Assembly: GCA_027068915.1 (NCBI GenBank)
Contig: JAMOLT010000033.1
Span: 27,812-91,811 of the forward strand
Length of the DNA: 64,000 bases
DNA from: Sedimenticola sp.
GTDB lineage: Bacteria; Pseudomonadota; Gammaproteobacteria; Chromatiales; Chromatiaceae
Reading direction: 5' to 3'
The notes below the pieces were generated by a model. That model was not told the origin of the DNA. It worked only from the letters and a program-made list of their open reading frames with translations, and did no database searches. This document shows, one piece after another, positions 18,300 through 28,323 of the stretch (within the stretch, counting starts at the first letter, position 1; every line of letters begins with the position of its first letter). A program made the translations under genes and the position numbers.

Positions 18300-20966
18300 A
18301 TGATTCGAAAAACTAATCCTATTCTGCGCAATGCGATACATATCGCGCTATATATAGGGGTTGCAAGCACTTTGGCTGCTGTTCCAGCAGTTGCAGAGGA
18401 AGGTAATGAGGCGGATGAAGAGGTTATTGTTACCGGTTCACGTATCCAGCGCAGCACCTTGGCGCAATCCACTGATGTAGTAACCATGGGCGAGGCCGAG
18501 ATAGAGGCAACTGGCGATTTGATGATTGCAGATGTCTTGCGTTCTTCCCCACTTAATGCGTATGGCTCTTTCAGCGAGCGCTCTGGTAGTTCCGCCCAAT
18601 CGAATGCGACCATAGATTTGCGTGGCCTGGGTTCTCAGCGGACTCTGGTTTTGGTGAATGGCCGTCGCATTCCGGGTTCTCCAAACTTGGGGGCAGCTTC
18701 CGTAAACATCAATATGATTCCCATGGCTGCTGTGGAACGAATTGATATTCTTCCGAACAGTGCTTCGGCGGTTTACGGTTCTGATGCTGAGGCCGGCGTT
18801 GTCAACATTATCCTGAAGCAGAATTTTGAAGGCTTTGAGATCACAGCGCGCCACGGTGAGCGTTCCGAAGATGATGGTATCGAAGAAGGTGCCAGCCTGG
18901 TTGGCGGCGCATCCAACGACAGGGGTAATATCACCTACGCAATCGAGTGGAATCGCCGTGATCCCATTTTTGACCGTGACCGCAAGTACACCGCGCCCTG
19001 GATTCGTGACAATGGAGATGGCCGCCTAGATATCTATCTGGATACGGACGGTATTTCCTTCTACGGTAAAACCGTAGAATTGTATGATCCGAATACCGGT
19101 TTTTTTGACATCCAGGCAGCCAATGGCTGTCCTACCACTGGTGGTTTTATGGGTGAGATGGGGCTGGCGGCTTTTGGCCTGCCGAACTCCACTGCCTGTA
19201 CCTATGCGTATGGCGATATTTCCGCCAACAAAACTTCGCTGAATCGTTTCAATACTTATATCGATACCAACTACGAGCTGACGGATAATGTGGAGTTTTT
19301 TGCCAGCGCAATTTTTTCCCGCGTAGAATCCTGGGGACGCTATGCACCGCCTGCCGCAGGCTGGTCTGGCTATCCTGCGGATTATCCTGATAACCCTTTC
19401 GATATTGATGCCATGATTGCGGATGGAACGATTTCTGAGGATTATGAGCTGTATGGTTATTACCGCTGGACCAACATAGGCCCGCGTAACAACACGGTTA
19501 CTGATACGCAATATGATGTCAGTGGCGGGTTTCGCGGCGATCTTAGCGATACTTTGAGTTATGAGGTATACGCGCAGTACAACCGCTATGATTCCAAAGA
19601 ACTGGGCACCTATTACTTGTCTTATCCGGGGCTGACTGCTGTTCTGGAGCAGGGAATCGATCCATTTTCTCCCGAAGGTGCAGGACTGATGCGTGCCACT
19701 ACCAGCCAGGACAACTACACCACCATGACCAAGTATTTCGGTCAGTTGCAGTGGAGTGTTGGAGACATGTTTGGTGCCGGTGACATGATTGTATTGGGTG
19801 GCATGGAGTACTTCGAAAATGATTATGTGAATCTGTATGACGCAGCTTCAGAAGCTGGTCAGGTTGGTGGCTCCGCAGGCAATTCATCTGCTGGCGAGCG
19901 TGATGTAACCGCATTTTTTGCCGAGGTCGTTGTTCCCCTGCCAATGAACTTCGAGTTGGATGCCGCCATTCGCTATGATGATTACAGTGACTTTGGCTCT
20001 GAGGTATCTCCGTCGCTGGGCCTTATCTGGCAAGCGATGGATGCGCTCACGCTACGTGCGCATTGGGGGCAGGGCTTCCGCGCTCCGGCGCTGTCTGATT
20101 TGTATGGGCCCGTAACATTTTCTGCAGAAGACGCTATTGATTACACAACCTGTTTCGCGCAAGGTACCGCTGCTGAGGACTGCCCGGAGCGCCAGATCGA
20201 TACATACTATTCTTCAAATCCGGATCTGGATGCGGAAACTTCCACAAGCTTTAGCTTGGGAGCCAGCTGGGAATTCATTGATGACTGGACGGCCGATGTT
20301 TCCTACTGGAACATTCAGATCGATGATGTGATTTCTGATATTACCGGCCAGGAGGTATTGTATGCAGAAGCCGCAGGAGTAGCATTGAATCCGGCGGACG
20401 GTGTATGGGTAGATCGTACTGGCGGCGGGCCTCCTACCATACATACGGGAACAGCGAATTCCGGTGAGATGAATGTAGATGGCTTCGATTTCCAACTGCA
20501 AGGTATGTTCGATACCAAATTTGGCATGTGGACACCATCGCTCATGGCTTCCTATACTCGTTCTTTTGAGCAACAGGTTTATTATAAAGGGCCGGTTCAG
20601 GAAACTGCCGGGTTCAATATGCAGCCAGAATGGCGCTGGCAGGCCGGGTTGGGCTGGAATCTGGGTAAACACTATGTGGATATGACAGTAGACTACATTG
20701 GTGAGCACTCGGAAGCCGACTTCATCGTGGTTAATCCGAATGGTGCGGTTCTGGAGACTAGTAATAAAAACCTGGACTCCTGGACTACGCTGAATTTGTC
20801 CTATAAATATGAGACTGACGACTGGGGTGCGCTCAAGATTGGTGCACGTAACTTGACCAATGAAGAGCCCGTCCTGGACAAAGATGGTAAATTCTCTCAA
20901 GACCACATGAGCTTGTATAACAATACGGGTCGTGTAGTGTATGTTGAGTATACGCTGAAGTACTAA
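18300..20966 (+). CDS. TonB-dependent outer-membrane receptor
   Basis: 888 residues. A signal peptide ends near residue 30, the TonB box EEVIVTGSR follows at once, then the plug domain with RGLGSQRTLVLVNGRRIPGS and VERIDILPNSASAVYGSDA, then a large barrel. The last strand ends in an aromatic residue (VVYVEYTLKY), as outer-membrane assembly requires. It belongs to the broad class of receptors for peptides, carbohydrates or unknown ligands rather than a clear siderophore type. Its place directly behind the TonB2-type cluster suggests it is a dedicated client (inference). A strong terminator follows. Confidence 0.93.
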   Translation: MIRKTNPILRNAIHIALYIGVASTLAAVPAVAEEGNEADEEVIVTGSRIQRSTLAQSTDVVTMGEAEIEATGDLMIADVLRSSPLNAYGSFSERSGSSAQSNATIDLRGLGSQRTLVLVNGRRIPGSPNLGAASVNINMIPMAAVERIDILPNSASAVYGSDAEAGVVNIILKQNFEGFEITARHGERSEDDGIEEGASLVGGASNDRGNITYAIEWNRRDPIFDRDRKYTAPWIRDNGDGRLDIYLDTDGISFYGKTVELYDPNTGFFDIQAANGCPTTGGFMGEMGLAAFGLPNSTACTYAYGDISANKTSLNRFNTYIDTNYELTDNVEFFASAIFSRVESWGRYAPPAAGWSGYPADYPDNPFDIDAMIADGTISEDYELYGYYRWTNIGPRNNTVTDTQYDVSGGFRGDLSDTLSYEVYAQYNRYDSKELGTYYLSYPGLTAVLEQGIDPFSPEGAGLMRATTSQDNYTTMTKYFGQLQWSVGDMFGAGDMIVLGGMEYFENDYVNLYDAASEAGQVGGSAGNSSAGERDVTAFFAEVVVPLPMNFELDAAIRYDDYSDFGSEVSPSLGLIWQAMDALTLRAHWGQGFRAPALSDLYGPVTFSAEDAIDYTTCFAQGTAAEDCPERQIDTYYSSNPDLDAETSTSFSLGASWEFIDDWTADVSYWNIQIDDVISDITGQEVLYAEAAGVALNPADGVWVDRTGGGPPTIHTGTANSGEMNVDGFDFQLQGMFDTKFGMWTPSLMASYTRSFEQQVYYKGPVQETAGFNMQPEWRWQAGLGWNLGKHYVDMTVDYIGEHSEADFIVVNPNGAVLETSNKNLDSWTTLNLSYKYETDDWGALKIGARNLTNEEPVLDKDGKFSQDHMSLYNNTGRVVYVEYTLKY

Positions 20967-20991
20967 AATTTATATTTGACAAACCTGCAAG

Positions 20992-21018
20992 AAGGAGGCC
21001 TTTATGGCCTCCTTTTTT
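20992..21018 (+). terminator. Rho-independent terminator after the receptor gene
   Basis: A perfect stem AAGGAGGCC with GGCCTCCTT, a 5-nt loop and six T residues, 25 bp after the receptor stop codon. Confidence 0.9.
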
Positions 21019-21037
21019 ACTTTGCGGGGGTGGAAGA

Positions 21038-21991
21038 GTGGATATGGATCCGTGGTCTGCATATTGGAAAAATGGTATTTGTACTTCATTTGGTAGTCAG
21101 CCACCGCAGTGGTACACACATGCGCTGCAGCCCTTGTGGGAAAGTGGATTCACCAAATTGCCAGACCATTCCAGCATACTGGATGTGGCCTCCGGCAATG
21201 GGGCTGTGGCCCAAATTGCAGCACGGATAAGCATCGAACAAAAAAAACAGCTCCGGATTGTGGCTGCAGACAAGGCGAGCCTGGCAGCCGAAATTCGTAC
21301 TGAATATTCCGGCCAAATCGAGTTTCTGCCGAATACACCACTGGAAAAACTGTGTATTCCGGGTGGAAAATTTGCCTTTGTTACTTCTCAGTTTGGTTTG
21401 GAGTATGCAAAAGTAGACTTGGCGTTGGGATCTGTCCATGAGGTACTAGAAGAAAATGGTGAATTGCTGATGGTAGCGCATCATCGTGCTTCGATCATAT
21501 GTGAGCACAGCAGGGAGGAATTGCAGCAGTATCGAGCTCTCTTAAGCGAATTTCCGGTATTCGCCAAGCTTGCTTTGTTACTCCAGGCCATGGGAGAAAT
21601 TCGTGGAAGATCTGATTTGCAGGGCCTCTCAGGTAATCCTGCATCGGAAAAGCAACGCGTTGCTTTTAACCGAGTTATTGGGAAGCTGTTACGCAGATAT
21701 CCCGAAGGTGTGGTCTTGGCGGATGTGTTGCAACGGATAAACCCGCTGTTTAAGGAGAATGTAACAATGCCGTTGTCGGCGAAGCTCCAATATGTGCGCC
21801 ATTTGGAGCAGGATATGGTGCATGCCCAGCAGCGATTACTCGATCTGACGACGGCTGCCCTGGACGAGAAAGGAATGCAAAGATTCTTGAGATTGGCTGA
21901 AAAGAACGGCCTTGAGACAGAAATGTGTGAAAAAATGTCGGATGAAGCCGGGTTGCTGGCCTGGGTGGTACGGTTTAGAAAAAACAACTGA
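21038..21991 (+). CDS. Class I SAM-dependent methyltransferase
   Basis: 317 residues. The SAM-binding motif I is SILDVASGNGAVAQIAA near residue 46, followed by an acidic strand end (IVAADKASL) and motif-IV-like FVTSQFGLEY. The C-terminal 150 residues are helical and not assignable. The start is either GTG at 21038 or ATG at 21044, both behind GGAAGAG. Substrate is unknown. It begins 20 bp after the receptor terminator and is followed by a small exported protein after 16 bp. Confidence 0.8.
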   Translation: MDMDPWSAYWKNGICTSFGSQPPQWYTHALQPLWESGFTKLPDHSSILDVASGNGAVAQIAARISIEQKKQLRIVAADKASLAAEIRTEYSGQIEFLPNTPLEKLCIPGGKFAFVTSQFGLEYAKVDLALGSVHEVLEENGELLMVAHHRASIICEHSREELQQYRALLSEFPVFAKLALLLQAMGEIRGRSDLQGLSGNPASEKQRVAFNRVIGKLLRRYPEGVVLADVLQRINPLFKENVTMPLSAKLQYVRHLEQDMVHAQQRLLDLTTAALDEKGMQRFLRLAEKNGLETEMCEKMSDEAGLLAWVVRFRKNN

Positions 21992-22007
21992 TATGGGAAC
22001 TAGCCAA

Positions 22008-22502
22008 ATGAGCAAGATGAAAGTATTTGTATTGGTGCTATTTGCAATCAGCCTGCCAACTACTGGTTTGGCAAAAGATTTTCCGGGTGTTGAGGCCTTG
22101 ATGAGCAAGGAAGAGTTTGCGGCAACTGGCCTTGGTAAGCTGTCCGTTGAGGAGCGCAATGCCTTGGATGCCTGGCTGCTAAAATACACCACGGATGACG
22201 TGCCAGGTTTGGTTCGGGAAGTTCCTGCGCTGAAGGAGTCGATATCGCTCAAGCAGGCTGTCAGCCCAAAGCCAGAAGAGGAGGGGCCGATAGTGAGCAG
22301 AATTTCTGGAAGCTTTAGTGGTTGGAAAGGAAAAGCGCTGTTCAAGCTAGAGAATGGCCAGGTCTGGAAGCAGCGCCAGACGGGGCGCTATTCAAAAAAA
22401 CTGGAAAACCCGGAAGTGAGAATCAACAAGAACCTGATGGGCTTTTACATGCTGGAAATTCTGGAGACCGGCAGGCGGATTGGCGTCAAGCGCATCAAGT
22501 AG
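22008..22502 (+). CDS. Small exported protein of unknown function
   Basis: 164 residues with a signal peptide (MKVFVLVLFAISLPTTGLAK). The mature protein contains LSVEERNALDAWLLKYT and a C-terminal ISGSFSGWKGKALFKLENGQ segment followed by VWKQRQTGRYSKK, a pattern seen in many short gammaproteobacterial periplasmic proteins with an SH3-like end. No enzyme motif is visible. It is convergent with the oxidoreductase gene, with only 3 bp between the stops. Confidence 0.7.
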   Translation: MSKMKVFVLVLFAISLPTTGLAKDFPGVEALMSKEEFAATGLGKLSVEERNALDAWLLKYTTDDVPGLVREVPALKESISLKQAVSPKPEEEGPIVSRISGSFSGWKGKALFKLENGQVWKQRQTGRYSKKLENPEVRINKNLMGFYMLEILETGRRIGVKRIK

Positions 22503-22505
22503 CGT

Positions 22506-23501
22506 CTATATTTCCAGCACCAACTTCCCCTGGGTATGCCCCTCCTCAATTATACCGTGGGCCTTGCCCGCTTCTGCCAGGGGCAGGGTTTTGGAAACCT
22601 CGACCTTCAGTTTGCCCTCGCTCATCCACTCACCGCACAGGCGCAGGATCTCGCCCTGATGCGCCAGGGCCTCGGGCAAATCCTTGAGGGCGGGGGTGAG
22701 CATCAGGGTAAAGGCGATAGTCAGGTTCTTGTTTCGCGCCTCCCCGGTGACCAGGCTGTCTCCGGGATCGAGAATGGTTACCAAGGTGCCGTATTCGGCG
22801 AGCAGAGGCAGGGATTGGCGAAATACCTCTGGCCCCACGGTATCGAAAACCAGGTCCACTCCTTTGCCCTCGGTAAATTCATGAATAGCCTCTCCAAGAT
22901 CCTGTTTTTTGTAGTTGATCACAGCATCGGCTCCCAGAGACTGCACGAAATCCGCTTTGGCCTGTGAGCTTACGGTGGTAATCACCCGGGCGCTACGCAG
23001 CTTGGCCAGCTGAATGGCGAGATGCCCGACACCGCCAGCGCCGGCGTGGATCAGAACGCTCTGGTCTTTCTGCAGCCTGCCACGGTCGTAGAGCGCCTCC
23101 CAGGCGGTAATCAGGGCCAGTGGTGCGGCAGCCGCTCCTGTAGAGGAAATGCGCGCCGGAGCAAATTCGGCGCGGTTCTCGTCCATCACCGTGAACTGGG
23201 CATAGTTGCCCTGCTCCCTGCCCAGCCCGCCATGACAGAACCACACCTGATCCCCTGGCTGGAAGCGAATGACTTTTTCTCCAACGGCGACAACCTCACC
23301 TGCTCCGTCACAGCCGAGAATGGCGGGCGGCTGGGCACCATAGAACAGGCCTTTCTTCCGTAACTTGGTATCGACGGGATTCACCCCGGCGGCGGCAAGG
23401 CGCACCTTGATCTGCCGGGGGGAAATGATTTCCGGTTCTGCAATTTCCTTGAGCTTGAGCACATCGATATTACCAATATCTGTCATCACTACTGCTTGCA
23501 T
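22506..23501 (-). CDS. Zinc-independent quinone oxidoreductase (MDR family)
   Basis: 331 residues of the medium-chain dehydrogenase/reductase type. The N-terminal GroES-like domain reads VNPVDTKLRKKG and GCDGAGEVVAVGE; the NADPH-binding Rossmann motif is AGAGGVGHLAIQLAK. The catalytic zinc ligands of alcohol dehydrogenases and the four-cysteine structural zinc lobe are missing, as in quinone reductases. It probably reduces quinones or enones using NADPH. ATG at 23501; downstream it meets the small exported protein. Confidence 0.88.
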   Translation of the reverse strand: MQAVVMTDIGNIDVLKLKEIAEPEIISPRQIKVRLAAAGVNPVDTKLRKKGLFYGAQPPAILGCDGAGEVVAVGEKVIRFQPGDQVWFCHGGLGREQGNYAQFTVMDENRAEFAPARISSTGAAAAPLALITAWEALYDRGRLQKDQSVLIHAGAGGVGHLAIQLAKLRSARVITTVSSQAKADFVQSLGADAVINYKKQDLGEAIHEFTEGKGVDLVFDTVGPEVFRQSLPLLAEYGTLVTILDPGDSLVTGEARNKNLTIAFTLMLTPALKDLPEALAHQGEILRLCGEWMSEGKLKVEVSKTLPLAEAGKAHGIIEEGHTQGKLVLEI

Positions 23502-23661
23502 GAACCGCCTCCTTATCTTGTGTGCCTTTTGCTGGTATCTTCATTCCACGACCAATTCTGCACAAGCCTTGGTTGGACTGCAAGCGTTGCTGAGGGAATG
23601 CCGTTGCTGTTCCGGTATGATTCCTCCGGCAGTGGTTGGAGAGCCCGGCAGGGAAGTCCGG

Positions 23662-26370
23662 CTAGCGGGCTTCTATATGGATGCTCCATCCTCCAGCAAG
23701 ACTGCCAGTATCCTGCCCAGTATCATCGTACAAGAACAGTCTCCATGCGCCATTGGGGTTGCCGCCTTTCAGGGCAGCCATTCTGGAATTATAAGGACTG
23801 GGTGGAGCCGGGTCGGTAAAGGATGTAGAGCCATTATTTGTTGGCAGGTATGCGCCGCTTGTAATGGGCAAGGTAATCATGCCGTTTGCTGCATCATCAA
23901 AGGTCAGGCTGGTGTCGGCAATATTGGCATTGCCACCGACATCAGCCATGAGCAGTACCGACTGCCCCTGCGGGCTAACCAGCAGTGCATCGATATCAGA
24001 AAGATAAGAGTGTTGCAGATTATGCAGGGTAACGGTTACCTTGGATACGCTTCCATTCATTCCGGATACGGTAATCGTAGAGGGATAGGGCATAAAAGGG
24101 CCGGAAGAGGTGCCCACAACCAGGGGGGTACTGCTGCTGCCGTCAAAGACAGAATAAGTTCCCACAGAGAAAATCCCGTTGATGGAATAACCTGGTCCCA
24201 GCGTTACGTCTGGAGAATAAAAACCCACGCGGGAGCCAACGGCGGTGCCACCGCCTGCTGCCAGAATACTGGTAGTTGCAATGCAGTCCAAATCCGTGCC
24301 GGACTCAAAAGATGTGCCGGTCAGGTCAACTACAGTGCCAGAGCAGGTTTCATTGTCTTCGATATTTACCACAGTGGTGCTGGGGGCGCCCAATACCGCT
24401 CCACCAGTGGGTGCGGAAAGGCTGACCTTGAAGTGCTGCGCGCCTTCAATGGCGGTGTCGTCCAAAATGGTGAAGGTGCAGCTTTTGTCGGTTGTATCAC
24501 CGTCAGCCCAGTTTAGATTTATGGTTGATGTGGAAAAGTTGCTGCTTGCCATAGCGGAAATGTTGGAAGCTATGCAACTTGCAGATACGGCTCCTGCGCT
24601 GCCATCTGTGCGTTGGACAGCAATGTCAATGCTGCCGGCGCCTTCATCAACGTAGAATGCCGCAGCGCTGAAGTGCAATACTCCATTGGATGAGCTGGCC
24701 ATGCTCAGGTCTGCTGTCATTGTGATTCCGCTGGAACTGATGCTGGTGGCGCTAAAGCCGCTTGCAGTGCCGTTGTACCAGTTACTTGCGGGCAAAGTGA
24801 TGCCCGAAAAGCCGTTGACAGAATTGGCGTACAGGTCGTTGACATCACCCCGGTTTGTTTTGTTTTCGAGGTGCCACTGATTGTCGGATTGCACCAGGGA
24901 AACCCGATAGTGGCTGATAGAACAGTCTGCAGGGGGAGCGCATTCGTCGGTGTTGTCGCGGTTGTTGCCGGTTGCCTTGGCTTCATCAATATGCCAGATG
25001 GCCAGGCCGGAACCGGGCAGGCCGATGTCAAAACCGCTCTTATGGCGGTTTTCGATCAGAAAATATTCTCCGGAAGCAGGGGCGGCGGATCCATCACCAG
25101 CCTGGTATATGTCAGCAGCAACCGATGCGGCATCAATGGTTTCCGCCGTCAGGGCGCCAGTTACAGCTGTTGGTGTTGCCCAGCCAAGGAAGTATTTGCT
25201 CCAGGCGGACATATGTGCCGGTCGATCCCCGGGTCTTGTTCTCCGGTTCCATGAGCCTCCCGCCATCAACGCCCAATTGCCCAGTCCGCCGGAGGTGTTG
25301 TCAGTGTCGTACAGATCGGGCAAGCCGAGACTGTGAGCATATTCATGGGCAAAAACTCCTATGGTTTGTTGCCCGCCAAACAGGATTTCAGGTTGCAAAA
25401 TATAGTCGTTGACCTTGATAAATCCACCTGCAGGACAAGAGTCGTTGGTTGTATATTCACCTGCGCCACCCGCTCCCCAGGCATTTGCTGCATTCAAACT
25501 CCAGCGATGAGACCAGACGTCAGCATCAGCACCCCCCGCTTCTTCGCCCGTGCCCTGGTGAATAACTGCAACCACATCAACATAGCAGTCGCCATCCGTG
25601 TCATATTGGGAAAAATCTGTGACAGGATCTGCCGCGCTGATGGCTTCCTCAACCAGCAGGCCGGGAAAGGAATCATTGTTATTGGTATCATTTGCACCGT
25701 AATAACTGTGAGTATTTGCGGCGGTATACCAGCCGGATACCGATCCGCTAACAGTAAGCTGGTTATAGGATACTTCTTCAAAATAGTCTTTTAAGGTATA
25801 TCCCCCGGCTCCGGAAAACAGCAGGGAGTCGAAATCAGATGCCGAATAAGTTGTTGTAGTATCGCTATAGTTGATCATCAGCACAGGCAGTTTGCCGGTG
25901 CTGGCAAGAGGGGTGATCCGCTGTGGCCGGCGGTGAGTACCGCCAGTGGCATAGGTGGATTTGCGCAGGGTGTTTGCGCTCGTGCTGCCAGATGGTCGTA
26001 AATGCTCGTTGATTTCTTCGCCGGATCGGTAGACGGGGCTAAAAATTCTGCCTTTTCTGGCGGCGCTGGATGTGTCTTCGGCCTGTACAGCTGCGGAAGA
26101 TGCCACAAGCCGGCCATTGGCGTCACGCTCTGCATAGAACCAGGTTTTTTTGGTCTTGTCGTAGATGATGGAATAGCCGGTGATTGTTTCCCAGCCATTT
26201 ACCCATTCATCGCCCCATTGGCGCGCCACAATAATTGTGCCGTCTGCCTGTTCGAGCTTGTATTCACCGGGGGCGGCAGGTACAGCCTGAGCCGTATTTG
26301 CAGCCACCAACAATATTCCGCCGACGGATATAAAAGCCCAGGCTCTCCATAAATGTAAGTAAGAATTCAT
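23662..26370 (-). CDS. Secreted M6-family metalloprotease with Calx-beta and P-type domains
   Basis: 902 residues. Signal peptide (AWAFISVGGILLVAANTAQA), a propeptide-like region, then the M6 (immune-inhibitor-A-like) catalytic domain with the zinc motif HEYAHSLGLPDLYD near residue 342. After about residue 560 comes a Calx-beta domain (FYVDEGAGSIDIAVQRTDGS ... VVNIEDNE), then a P/Homo-B-like domain that ends NGAWRLFLYDDTGQDTG and GGWSIHI. Family members are secreted proteases for proteins in the environment. It is monocistronic and flanked by unrelated genes. The propeptide repeat AxGEYKLEQADGT matches other M6 proteases. Confidence 0.9.
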   Translation of the reverse strand: MNSYLHLWRAWAFISVGGILLVAANTAQAVPAAPGEYKLEQADGTIIVARQWGDEWVNGWETITGYSIIYDKTKKTWFYAERDANGRLVASSAAVQAEDTSSAARKGRIFSPVYRSGEEINEHLRPSGSTSANTLRKSTYATGGTHRRPQRITPLASTGKLPVLMINYSDTTTTYSASDFDSLLFSGAGGYTLKDYFEEVSYNQLTVSGSVSGWYTAANTHSYYGANDTNNNDSFPGLLVEEAISAADPVTDFSQYDTDGDCYVDVVAVIHQGTGEEAGGADADVWSHRWSLNAANAWGAGGAGEYTTNDSCPAGGFIKVNDYILQPEILFGGQQTIGVFAHEYAHSLGLPDLYDTDNTSGGLGNWALMAGGSWNRRTRPGDRPAHMSAWSKYFLGWATPTAVTGALTAETIDAASVAADIYQAGDGSAAPASGEYFLIENRHKSGFDIGLPGSGLAIWHIDEAKATGNNRDNTDECAPPADCSISHYRVSLVQSDNQWHLENKTNRGDVNDLYANSVNGFSGITLPASNWYNGTASGFSATSISSSGITMTADLSMASSSNGVLHFSAAAFYVDEGAGSIDIAVQRTDGSAGAVSASCIASNISAMASSNFSTSTINLNWADGDTTDKSCTFTILDDTAIEGAQHFKVSLSAPTGGAVLGAPSTTVVNIEDNETCSGTVVDLTGTSFESGTDLDCIATTSILAAGGGTAVGSRVGFYSPDVTLGPGYSINGIFSVGTYSVFDGSSSTPLVVGTSSGPFMPYPSTITVSGMNGSVSKVTVTLHNLQHSYLSDIDALLVSPQGQSVLLMADVGGNANIADTSLTFDDAANGMITLPITSGAYLPTNNGSTSFTDPAPPSPYNSRMAALKGGNPNGAWRLFLYDDTGQDTGSLAGGWSIHIEAR

Positions 26371-26608
26371 GATTTCACTATCTTCTCTGTCAATTCCTTT
26401 TGAACGATGGCGTTATCCGGGTGCCTGGTGCAAGCTTCCGTACTTGTCTGTTTGCCGGTTCTATAGCCAGGCATCTGAGAAAGCGATTAAACAAAAAGCG
26501 TAGCAATTATTGCTTTGTTATAAAAGGCCTTTTTTTTCAAGGGAAAGTCTGTTCCCAGTGTATCCGGATGGTATTGCAGGAGCTACCCGGCTGAAGACTA
26601 CACCAGGA

Positions 26609-26989
26609 TCATCCTCGCCGCAATCCGGCCCGGAAATGCAGCCGGGCAAACAGAAACAGGGAAAGCAGCAGGTAGGCTGCAATGCCTGCGGCATCGGCAA
26701 GCATATCGAGAAAGGAGAAATACCTGCCGGGTACGAAATATTGCAGGCACTCCAGGGCAACGCCATAGGCGAGCAAGGGCAGGCCATGGCGCCAACCGAA
26801 AGCTCGCTTTGGCCAGCCGGCATGGCTGAGAAAAGACAGCAGGACAAAAGCCAGGGCATGCCCCAGTTTATCGTTTACAGATTGTTGCAGCAGGTCAGGA
26901 ACCGGGGTGAGCGCCATGTAGGTGATGACCAGCAAGGCCAGGCCCAAGGCAAGCCTGGCGCCTATTTGATAGCAGTGGCGGATGGGCAT
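26609..26989 (-). CDS. VanZ-like membrane protein
   Basis: 126 residues with three to four hydrophobic helices. The VanZ-like pattern is clear: NDKLGHALAFVLLSFLSH followed by GVALECLQYFVPGRYFSFLD and MLADAAGIAAYLLLS. VanZ-like proteins are small inner-membrane proteins of unknown function in Gram-negatives. It lies 16 bp behind purD on the same strand and may be co-transcribed. Confidence 0.85.
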   Translation of the reverse strand: MPIRHCYQIGARLALGLALLVITYMALTPVPDLLQQSVNDKLGHALAFVLLSFLSHAGWPKRAFGWRHGLPLLAYGVALECLQYFVPGRYFSFLDMLADAAGIAAYLLLSLFLFARLHFRAGLRRG

Positions 26990-27005
26990 GAGAAGCCTCC
27001 CGGGT

Positions 27006-28310
27006 TCACGACTTGATCGGAGATTCCTTCAGCTCCCGGGCGATGGCGCGATAGGCGATATCCTTGCGGTACTGCATATTGTTCCAGTGAATTTTTTCCA
27101 CCAGGGCATAGGCCTTTTCCTGTGCTTCGGTAACGGTATCTCCAAGAGCCGTGACGCAAAGTACACGCCCGCCTGCAGTAATGACTGTGCCATCTTTTTC
27201 AGCAGTGCCGGCGTGGAAGACCTTGGTGTCGGTGCTTTCTTCTCCCGGAAGGCCTTCAATGGCATCGCCGGTTTCGTAGGCATCGGGGTAGCCGCCGGAA
27301 GCAAGCACTACGCCTACAGCGGCCCGCTCGTCCCAATGGGCCTCTTCCTCATCAAGCTTGCCTTCCAGTGCGGCCAGGCAGTGGGCGACCAGATCGGATT
27401 GCATGCGCATCATGATGGGTTGGGCTTCCGGGTCGCCAAAGCGGCAGTTGAATTCGATGACCCTGGGGTTGCCTTGCGCGTCGATCATCAGCCCGGCATA
27501 GAGAAAGCCGGTGTAGGGGGTGCCTTCCGCGGCCATGCCTGCAATGGTGGGCCGGATCACCTGCGCCATGATTTTCTCATGGACTTCCTCCGTAACCACG
27601 GGGGCCGGGGAATAGGCGCCCATGCCGCCGGTGTTGGGGCCGGTGTCGCCGTCATACGCGGCCTTGTGATCCTGGGAACTGGCCATGGGCAATACCTGCT
27701 TGCCGTCGGCCATGACGATGAAGCTGGCTTCCTCGCCGTTGAGGAACTCCTCGATGACCACGGTATGCCCGGCTTCGCCAAACTGGTTGCCGGAGAGCAT
27801 GTCCTTTATTGTTTCTTCCGCGGTTTTCATGTCATGGGCGAGGATCACGCCCTTGCCGGCAGCCAGTCCATCCGCTTTGATGACGATGGGTGCGCCCATT
27901 TTATAGAGATATTCCAGGGCGGCATCCAGCTCCGAAAATGTACCGAAGGCGGCAGTAGGTATTTCATGACGAGCCAGGAAGTCCTTGGCGAAAGCCTTGG
28001 ATCCTTCCAGTCTGGCTACCCGCTTGGTGGGGCCGAAGCATTTCAGGCCGGCTGCGGTGAAAATATCCACTATGCCTGCCACCAGGGGCTGTTCCGGCCC
28101 GACGATGGTCAGGGCGATGTCGTTTTGCAGGGCAAAGTCGCGCAGCGCCTTGGTGTCATCGGCGGAGATATCCACATTCTCCATGCCTTCTTCCGCCGCA
28201 GTACCGGCATTTCCCGGGGCGACATAAACCTTGTCTGCCAGCGGCGATTGCAGGGCTTTCCAGGCCAGGGCGTGTTCGCGTCCGCCACCGCCAATGATCA
28301 GAACATTCAT
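27006..28310 (-). CDS. purD: Phosphoribosylamine-glycine ligase
   Basis: 434 residues. PurD makes glycinamide ribonucleotide in purine synthesis. The start MNVLIIGGGGREHALAWKAL is typical; the ATP-grasp core carries VIKADGLAAGKGVILA, the metal-binding end carries VIEFNCRFGDPEAQPIM. The open frame runs 72 codons further upstream but the ATG at 28310 fits the family. purH lies 13 bp upstream, giving the common purHD order. Confidence 0.96.
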   Translation of the reverse strand: MNVLIIGGGGREHALAWKALQSPLADKVYVAPGNAGTAAEEGMENVDISADDTKALRDFALQNDIALTIVGPEQPLVAGIVDIFTAAGLKCFGPTKRVARLEGSKAFAKDFLARHEIPTAAFGTFSELDAALEYLYKMGAPIVIKADGLAAGKGVILAHDMKTAEETIKDMLSGNQFGEAGHTVVIEEFLNGEEASFIVMADGKQVLPMASSQDHKAAYDGDTGPNTGGMGAYSPAPVVTEEVHEKIMAQVIRPTIAGMAAEGTPYTGFLYAGLMIDAQGNPRVIEFNCRFGDPEAQPIMMRMQSDLVAHCLAALEGKLDEEEAHWDERAAVGVVLASGGYPDAYETGDAIEGLPGEESTDTKVFHAGTAEKDGTVITAGGRVLCVTALGDTVTEAQEKAYALVEKIHWNNMQYRKDIAYRAIARELKESPIKS

Positions 28311-28323
28311 GAACAGAGCCTCC

